A model generated the notes under the pieces. It was given only the letters and a program-made list of their open reading frames with translations. It had not been told where the DNA came from and made no database searches. A DNA stretch of 64,000 nt from Clostridia bacterium (GTDB taxonomy: Bacteria > Bacillota > Clostridia > Christensenellales > CAG-138). The first letter of the stretch is position 1. Every line of letters starts with the position of its first letter. The translations under genes were made by a program, and so were the position numbers. Shown here piece after piece: positions 59,189 to 64,000 of this stretch. The stretch lies in the NCBI GenBank assembly GCA_017514685.1, contig JAFWJN010000004.1, positions 46,356-110,355 on the forward strand, written 5' to 3'.

Positions 59189-59647
59189 TCAGTGAATGTC
59201 GATCCAGATGCCGGTGTCCCGCATAACAGAACCGGGAACAGATCGGTAGAAGCGCTGCGATTCTTCGTTCGCTGCTGTCAGAGCAATCAGGGTATCGATT
59301 CCTCTTTCCTTTAACATGCTCCGCAGTGTGTTCAGAAGTTTCTGCGCGACTCCTTTGTGACGGCAGCTTTTCAGAACGCAGATCCAGTCCAGATAGGCTT
59401 TCGTAGACCCGTCAAAACGGCTGCTGATCATGGAGGAGTCGATTCTTCCGATAACTTCCTGATCGGCATACGCAAGAAGAGAGATGGAATCCGAAAAAGC
59501 GGGATCCTCGAAACTGCGGCGCACGCTGTCTATGTACGCTTCGTCGATTGTCCACCCTCAGAAGTCTTCTTCCTTCCGGAGCGCATTTTCGAACTGAATG
59601 ACATCATCGATTCTGTCTTTTGTGTATGGTTTGATTTCTATTTCCAC
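59189..59647 (-). pseudogene. GNAT acetyltransferase interrupted by an in-frame TGA
   Basis: The full reading frame would have 152 codons from a GTG at 59647 (GAGGAGG 5 bp upstream; VEIEIKPYTKD) to 59189. Codon 30 is TGA (59560-59558), between KEEDF and GWTIDEAYIDSV. Downstream the protein is a clear GNAT fold (YADQEVIGRIDSS, LDWICVLKSCRHKGVAQKLLNTL, ANEESQRFYRS). A single TGG-to-TGA change would explain it. The part from an internal ATG at 59524 (111 residues) lacks the first strands and is unlikely to work well. It is either a recent pseudogene or a sequence error. Confidence 0.75.
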
Positions 59648-59680
59648 TTGTTCCTCCTCATGCACAGCATTCTTTTCCTG

Positions 59681-60349
59681 TTATGCGAATAACAGGGAAG
59701 AGTACAGCGCCAGCAAGAAATCATACACCCCATGCAACAAGATCAGAGAAAGCATAGAGAAATTTTTGATCTTGTATCTGACCAGACAGAAGATGAAGCC
59801 GAGGATTGCCGTGATGCAGACCTGGAGAATATTCCCGATCAGGATGTGAAACAATCCAAACAGTACAGACGACAGTATGATCGCCGCCCATTCGTTTTGG
59901 AAGATGTTTTTCAGCTTGGAGTAGAGAAAACCCCGGAACACGATTTCTTCAACAGCGCCTACCGCAACGATAAAGTAGAACAGCTCGTAGGCAAACTGCC
60001 ATACTTTGGTAAACCGGCTGCCGTTGTCAACGAGCGAACCGAAACCGAGCAGGTACGGAACCCAAAAATATGCGGAAGCCATTATCAATCCGGCAATGAC
60101 CCCGAGCGCGATCTGCGTTCCGACCTTTTCTTTGGAAAACCGTAGAACGGGATCTTTTTCTTTGGTCAGAAGCATGATGACCACGGGTACCAGCGCAATC
60201 AGCCAGTATGAGACCGGCATGAGGATCATTCTTCCGATCAAAGGAAGGCTCATCATGACATGCCGGTTCAGCATGATCACGCCAAAGCATCCCGCAAGCG
60301 CTCCGGCATAACCGAGAACTGCCAGAATCATTTCTCTTTTTTTGTTCAT
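59681..60349 (-). CDS. CPBP-family intramembrane metalloprotease
   Basis: The 222-residue protein has about seven membrane helices and the CPBP/Abi motifs: GAVEEIVFRGFLYSKL (glutamates and Arg), LFGLFHIL and HGVYDF. These residues form the active site in Rce1-like proteases. Bacterial members serve in bacteriocin self-immunity or membrane protein processing. The start at 60349 follows AAGGAAAAC; the frame upstream lacks support. The next upstream gene encodes an ICMT-like protein; in eukaryotes Rce1 and ICMT act in the same CAAX pathway. Confidence 0.88.
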   Translation of the reverse strand: MNKKREMILAVLGYAGALAGCFGVIMLNRHVMMSLPLIGRMILMPVSYWLIALVPVVIMLLTKEKDPVLRFSKEKVGTQIALGVIAGLIMASAYFWVPYLLGFGSLVDNGSRFTKVWQFAYELFYFIVAVGAVEEIVFRGFLYSKLKNIFQNEWAAIILSSVLFGLFHILIGNILQVCITAILGFIFCLVRYKIKNFSMLSLILLHGVYDFLLALYSSLLFA

Positions 60350-60404
60350 ATTGTTTTCCTTTTTGCTGCAGGATAAGAAACTCGAGTCTGTTTGCATGCC
60401 TGTT

Positions 60405-61076
60405 TTACCATACAAACGGAATCACTTTGTATTTCACTCTTTTTTTATATTCGGAATAACCTTCCAGTCCTTTTTCCAGCACCTGCTCCTCATTTTTCAT
60501 CCGCATCGCGATGATGGGAATATAGAAGAGCAGAATCGCGAAGGAAACCGGTGAGCCGAGAATGATTCCCATGGACAAGAACAGGAACAGCGTCGCCGAG
60601 TACATCGGGTGGCGGACGATTCCATACAGCCCGGTATCGATTACCTTCTGGTGTTCCTGCACTTCAATTGTCCTGGAAAGATAGGTGTTTTCTCTCAGGA
60701 CTTCGGCATACATAGCGTAAGCAAGCAGAAACACGACGGTTCCGATCGCGACTGCCCATTTGGGCAGGACAAGCCACTGAAAACGGAAATTCAGCCCGGC
60801 CACGATAAACGCGGCGAGAAACATGATTCCGCTGAATGCAATAACAGCCTTCTGTTCCTTTTCTTCTTCTTTTGCGTTCAGACGTTTCTTCAGCAGTTCG
60901 GGATTTTTGAACATCATCACAAGTCCCGCGACAAACATCGGAACAAACAAAACGAGGATGAAGATCCAGCCGTTCGGGTATCGGATGGTTCCGGCAGGTA
61001 TAAAAAGGAGCGCTCCGACCAGTATCAGGCCGAACAGAAATTTACCGATTGCCTGAATAAACAGTTTTTTTGTCAT
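60405..61076 (-). CDS. Isoprenylcysteine carboxyl methyltransferase (ICMT)-like membrane protein
   Basis: The 223-residue protein has about five to six membrane helices. The conserved C-terminal core is TGLYGIVRHPMYSATLFL and NEEQVLEKGLEGYSEYKKRVKYKVIPFVW in pattern, as in ICMT/PEMT-like methyltransferases that bind SAM at the membrane. The substrate in bacteria is unknown. It lies 55 bp upstream of the CPBP protease gene on the same strand. Confidence 0.88.
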   Translation of the reverse strand: MTKKLFIQAIGKFLFGLILVGALLFIPAGTIRYPNGWIFILVLFVPMFVAGLVMMFKNPELLKKRLNAKEEEKEQKAVIAFSGIMFLAAFIVAGLNFRFQWLVLPKWAVAIGTVVFLLAYAMYAEVLRENTYLSRTIEVQEHQKVIDTGLYGIVRHPMYSATLFLFLSMGIILGSPVSFAILLFYIPIIAMRMKNEEQVLEKGLEGYSEYKKRVKYKVIPFVW

Positions 61077-61109
61077 TCCATTTCCTCCATTAATCCGGCA
61101 GATTTATCG

Positions 61110-61760
61110 TTATCTGGTTGCTTTCAGCGTATATGTTGCGTCCCAGCATTTTAGAACGGTGATGCAGGAGAACCCCGCGGCCAGCAGCGCTTCCGTTTCA
61201 TGACCAACGGTCAAAGGCGTATCATAGTGGTAGAACTCATTGTCCTGTATTCCCTGTTCCTTTTTTAGGCGGAGCAATTCTGAACGGTGAAACAGTTCTT
61301 CCTCTTCCGATGCAGAAAAATAATCTGTCAAGATGAAATACCCACCCGGCTTCAGCGCTTTCCAAACTTTGCTGTATAACGGGATTTTCTCTTCCTTCGT
61401 AAAATGATGGAGCGATTCCACAGATACCGCCGCGTCAAATGTGCGCTCTTCCAAAGGCACATCAAAATAAGAACCTGCTATTAAAGTCAGCGATTTATCC
61501 GGAAATTTTCCGCGAAGGACATCCAGCATTGCCTGTGAAAGATCGATCCCGGTGATTTTCGCTGTAGGAACTATTTCGAAATAGTGCTCTAGCTCCAGCC
61601 CTGTACCGCATCCCAGATCCAAAATATTGGTATCAGCGTTCCGGGGAAGGCAGGCGGCGGTAAATGGATAAAATTCTGACGCCGAATCAATACATGTCAG
61701 CTGATGCTCCTCATATCCGTCCAGCCGCGCATCAAAAAAATCCCGCATTTTTTCAAGCAT
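61110..61760 (-). CDS. Class I SAM-dependent methyltransferase
   Basis: The 216-residue protein has motif I ILDLGCGTGLELEHY (about 46-60), the acidic GIDLSQAMLDVLRGKFP, SVESLHHFTKEEK and WKALKPGGYFILTDYF, the usual small-molecule methyltransferase fold. The substrate is not predictable. It is 34 bp upstream of the ICMT-like gene, and its own ribosome site (GAGGAA) is adequate. Confidence 0.93.
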   Translation of the reverse strand: MLEKMRDFFDARLDGYEEHQLTCIDSASEFYPFTAACLPRNADTNILDLGCGTGLELEHYFEIVPTAKITGIDLSQAMLDVLRGKFPDKSLTLIAGSYFDVPLEERTFDAAVSVESLHHFTKEEKIPLYSKVWKALKPGGYFILTDYFSASEEEELFHRSELLRLKKEQGIQDNEFYHYDTPLTVGHETEALLAAGFSCITVLKCWDATYTLKATR

Positions 61761-61785
61761 ACTTTATTCCTCACAAAACTGGAAT

Positions 61786-62325
61786 TTAATTACCCAATTC
61801 AGCGGTATATATTTCCTCTACGGGAAAAGATATTTTTACCAGTCCAATAGAAACAAATTTACCGCTCATTTTCTTGAACTCGTGTAAAATCAGGTTGCTT
61901 GCTTTATAAAAAACTTCTTCATCATCATCTTTTGTAAGAGCCAAAGTACAATGCGGCACCCACCTGTTTGGGCGATACCATTCATATCCAGCCGCATCAA
62001 AACCTTTCAGGTGTTCACATAATTCTCTCTGAAATCGATACATGCCATCATTCATTATCGGTGAGGCAAAAACAGTCTTTGTATCAGAGAACATTCCAAC
62101 GGATCCTATGTATGCCGGCATCTGCTGGTGTGATTGCGCAAATTCAGCCAGTTTTTCTATACATTTCTGCTCATCAACATCATTGAAACAAGTCAATGTC
62201 AGATGCGGCCTTGTTTTCCATTCCAAAAACCTTGTACTCAATTTCCTATCGGCCACTGATTGTGCCAAATTCGCAAGATTTTGCTCTGTTTCTTTGTCGA
62301 AATATAATTCTATTGCATATTGCAT
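61786..62325 (-). CDS. 2H phosphoesterase (2'-5' RNA ligase-like)
   Basis: The 179-residue protein has the two H-x-T motifs of the 2H superfamily: H41-L-T43 in RPHLTLTCF and H125-C-T127 in VPHCTLAL. Such proteins cleave or form 2'-5' or cyclic phosphodiester bonds in RNA or small molecules. Spacing and length are typical of stand-alone bacterial members. GAGGAGAGG precedes the ATG. Confidence 0.88.
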   Translation of the reverse strand: MQYAIELYFDKETEQNLANLAQSVADRKLSTRFLEWKTRPHLTLTCFNDVDEQKCIEKLAEFAQSHQQMPAYIGSVGMFSDTKTVFASPIMNDGMYRFQRELCEHLKGFDAAGYEWYRPNRWVPHCTLALTKDDDEEVFYKASNLILHEFKKMSGKFVSIGLVKISFPVEEIYTAELGN

Positions 62326-62407
62326 GCTTTCCTCTCCTCAAACTGGAATTTGTCAGTATCCCTTATAAATCCTTCCCATGCTTCATTTGGAATTCATTTA
62401 GTTTTTA

Positions 62408-62923
62408 TTATAATTCCAGGATAGCGGGCATCTCTTCTCCGGGTTTATCCTTAAAGTATTGAGGCTGTTCGACAAAACCAAATGAAGCATACAGCTTCTT
62501 TGCTGTTTCATTTTCAGGCTCATAACTCAGCCAGCAATACTTCTTTTTACCGCTTGGCCAGGTTCGAATGAACTCTAAAGCCAGCTCCATTGCTTTTCTT
62601 CCGTATCCTCTGCCCTGATATCTTTTATCGATCATCAGTCTCCAGATGCAATAATTGTCAAAAATGAAATCCGGATCTCCTTCTTCTCTTTCTTCTTCAG
62701 AGGCCCCGCAGCCGATCATCAAAAAGCCAACAGGTTTGCCGTTACGGCATATGGCGAAAGGATAAGGAGGATAACCGTTCGTCAAAGCGACATATGCTTC
62801 CGCTAAAGAGCACATATTGGATGCTACGAATTCCTTTTGTTTTCTGTTTACATTCAACCCAAATAGTACTTTCACATAATTTTTATAAGTGATCTTTTCT
62901 AACGTGATAATATCTTTTTTCAT
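62408..62923 (-). CDS. GNAT-family N-acetyltransferase (Blt/Bat-like)
   Basis: The 171-residue protein shows the acetyl-CoA loop YQGRGYGRKAMELALEFI (about 110-127), the preceding strand IWRLMIDK, and late ETAKKLYASFGFVE. PFAICRNGKPVGFLMIG and NYCIWRLMIDKRYQG resemble the spermine/spermidine or diamine acetyltransferase subgroup (BltD-like); the substrate remains uncertain. GGAGGTG precedes the ATG. Confidence 0.9.
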   Translation of the reverse strand: MKKDIITLEKITYKNYVKVLFGLNVNRKQKEFVASNMCSLAEAYVALTNGYPPYPFAICRNGKPVGFLMIGCGASEEEREEGDPDFIFDNYCIWRLMIDKRYQGRGYGRKAMELALEFIRTWPSGKKKYCWLSYEPENETAKKLYASFGFVEQPQYFKDKPGEEMPAILEL

Positions 62924-62992
62924 TCGCTGAACACCTCCGCAGATCCGAATTTATCACCTTCGTTTTGCCATCTTTATGACAGCATATATATG

Positions 62993-63724
62993 TCACAGCA
63001 AAACGCTGTCACCATTTGCAGAGAGCTGTTTAATCTTACCGTTGTGTACGATGTACGCCTCACCTCTTAGTTCCTCAATGCCGTCTTTAACCAGTATGTA
63101 GCTGCCGTCTGTAATGTAACAGAAAGTTCTCCCCATACTGTCAGGCAATATTATCTCGTTGATATAGTTGAGGCCGTCCAGGGTTCTGTCTTTCCAATAG
63201 TTATAATGTGGCAAGATCGTTGTCTTTGTGAGACCGAGCCCGGTCAGGAATCTTTTATACTCGGGATCGACCGCCTCACCGTCCTCCTCGGGGGCGGCAT
63301 AAACGGTTTCAGCGCAGTTCATGCTTCCGGCGCTGATTGCCCAAATGACACCGTCATAGTCTTTCAGCAGATCACCAAGCGCGATATCCCTGAAATAACG
63401 ATTCTGCGACGGCGTGTGTCCGCCGCCGAGAATGATGAAATTCGCTTCCTGAATCAGCTCTTTTGCCTGAGAAGCGTTCCTATCGTCCACGCAGATAAAG
63501 CTCTCGAACTGAAATCCCGAATACTCAAAGCCATCTTTGGTATCGTTGGCGATAAAATCGTTGAACTCGAAGTCGTCGGGGCCGTCGCTGAAGTAAAGCG
63601 CACGGCACGGATCAGGAAACATTTTCTGCATTTCATCTATTAAATGGTTGTCAGGAATCATCTCGGATTTATCTTCGCACCCCGTTCTGTCTCTGAACGT
63701 GTTGCCTGTCAAAAAAAGGATCAT
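62993..63724 (-). CDS. Peptidase S51 (PepE-like) family protein
   Basis: The 243-residue protein shows IILGGGHTPSQNRYF (about 97-111) and the nucleophile region WAISAGSMN with S131, characteristic of the S51 dipeptidase E/cyanophycinase family. PHYNYWKDR carries a candidate His. These are cytoplasmic Ser hydrolases acting on Asp-X dipeptides or related peptides. AAGGAGG precedes the ATG at good spacing. Confidence 0.9.
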   Translation of the reverse strand: MILFLTGNTFRDRTGCEDKSEMIPDNHLIDEMQKMFPDPCRALYFSDGPDDFEFNDFIANDTKDGFEYSGFQFESFICVDDRNASQAKELIQEANFIILGGGHTPSQNRYFRDIALGDLLKDYDGVIWAISAGSMNCAETVYAAPEEDGEAVDPEYKRFLTGLGLTKTTILPHYNYWKDRTLDGLNYINEIILPDSMGRTFCYITDGSYILVKDGIEELRGEAYIVHNGKIKQLSANGDSVLL

Positions 63725-63838
63725 ACTTAACCTCCTTCGCTTTACAGCTTCAATACAGATTTGTCAGTTTATTGTCTGATTATCAATACCACTGTCTCAA
63801 TAGAATGTTCAAGAAGGAATATATCGACAAATTCCGAT

Positions 63839-64000
63839 TTATCGATGTCCCGACAAATGCGAAGTTGTCTGTTTATGCAGAACGCAGTTATATCGAACTG
63901 CTGGCCCGTCAGGGTATTCAATGACGATCTTCTCCTCCGAAAAGCCGCATTTGCGGTAGAAACCAATCGAATCATCATCCGTTTGGGCTTTGACGCATTC
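63839..64000 (-). CDS. GNAT-family acetyltransferase, partial (C-terminal end only)
   Basis: An open frame enters from the right edge and ends with TAA at 63841-63839. The 53 visible residues read KAQTDDDSIGFYRKCGFSEE in part, then IVIEYPDGPAVRYNCVLHK. The D..SIGFYRKCGF pattern is the last helix and strand of GNAT enzymes. The rest of the gene is outside the window. Confidence 0.75.
   Translation of the reverse strand, partial: ECVKAQTDDDSIGFYRKCGFSEEKIVIEYPDGPAVRYNCVLHKQTTSHLSGHR

Noticed and set aside
59558-59560. TGA in the GNAT gene as a selenocysteine or recoded codon
   Set aside because: GNAT enzymes do not use selenocysteine, no SECIS-like hairpin was seen, and TGA is used as a normal stop throughout the window.
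63769-63978. A 69-codon open frame at the right edge, minus strand
   Set aside because: A different frame over the same bases gives a clear GNAT C-terminus; this one shows no family features.

Overview
The window looks like chromosomal DNA of an anaerobic member of the Bacillota, most likely a gut or rumen Clostridia relative. The signs are consensus sigma-A promoters, strong AGGAGG ribosome sites, AgrC-like GHKL kinases with LytTR regulators, a HisZ/short-HisG histidine operon led by a YerC-type repressor, Ktr and Trk potassium systems, and roughly 50% GC coding sequence. No rRNA, tRNA, CRISPR array, phage or insertion sequence was recognised, and the species cannot be named from this sequence.

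Positions 1-20.9 kb and 33-39 kb form a glycoside-utilisation region. It holds four large, divergent GH3 enzymes with permuted domains (the C-terminal sandwich domain comes first, the catalytic barrel second). Each has a hydrophobic N-terminal anchor and C-terminal membrane segment(s), so all four should be tethered to the membrane with the catalytic part outside. They sit with small four-helix membrane proteins, lipoproteins, a GH2 enzyme, a GPH-type sugar symporter, a TIM-barrel sugar isomerase-like protein, and three two-component systems (GHKL kinase plus LytTR regulator; one kinase runs off the left edge and one carries a frameshift). Five promoters share a direct-repeat element with 21-bp periodicity at nearly constant distance from the -10 box (the fifth has a degenerate distal half). 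This points to a LytTR regulon controlling extracellular glycosidases. No agrB/agrD peptide genes are present.

Positions 20.9-32.8 kb hold a divergent old-yellow-enzyme-type flavoprotein, a cytidylate-kinase-like protein, and a complete histidine operon (yerC/hisR-like, hisZ, G, D, C, B, H, A, F, IE, PHP phosphatase, MOSC protein). Almost every junction is a 4-bp ATGA overlap. A pair of TTAGCATG boxes overlaps the operon promoter.

Positions 39-49.5 kb are mixed: an M15 peptidase lipoprotein with a probable leaderless mRNA, three alpha/beta hydrolases, an MFS transporter, a lower-GC SseB-SUFU pair, a DUF218 lipoprotein, a NUDIX hydrolase, an XRE regulator and an M32 carboxypeptidase. Positions 49.9-53.3 kb encode a MacAB-like exporter. 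Positions 53.4-59 kb encode two separate potassium uptake systems (TrkA-TrkH and KtrB-KtrA) in convergent operons. Positions 59-64 kb hold a run of minus-strand genes: a GNAT broken by a stop codon, a CPBP protease, an ICMT-like protein, a methyltransferase, a 2H phosphoesterase, another GNAT, an S51 peptidase and a partial GNAT.
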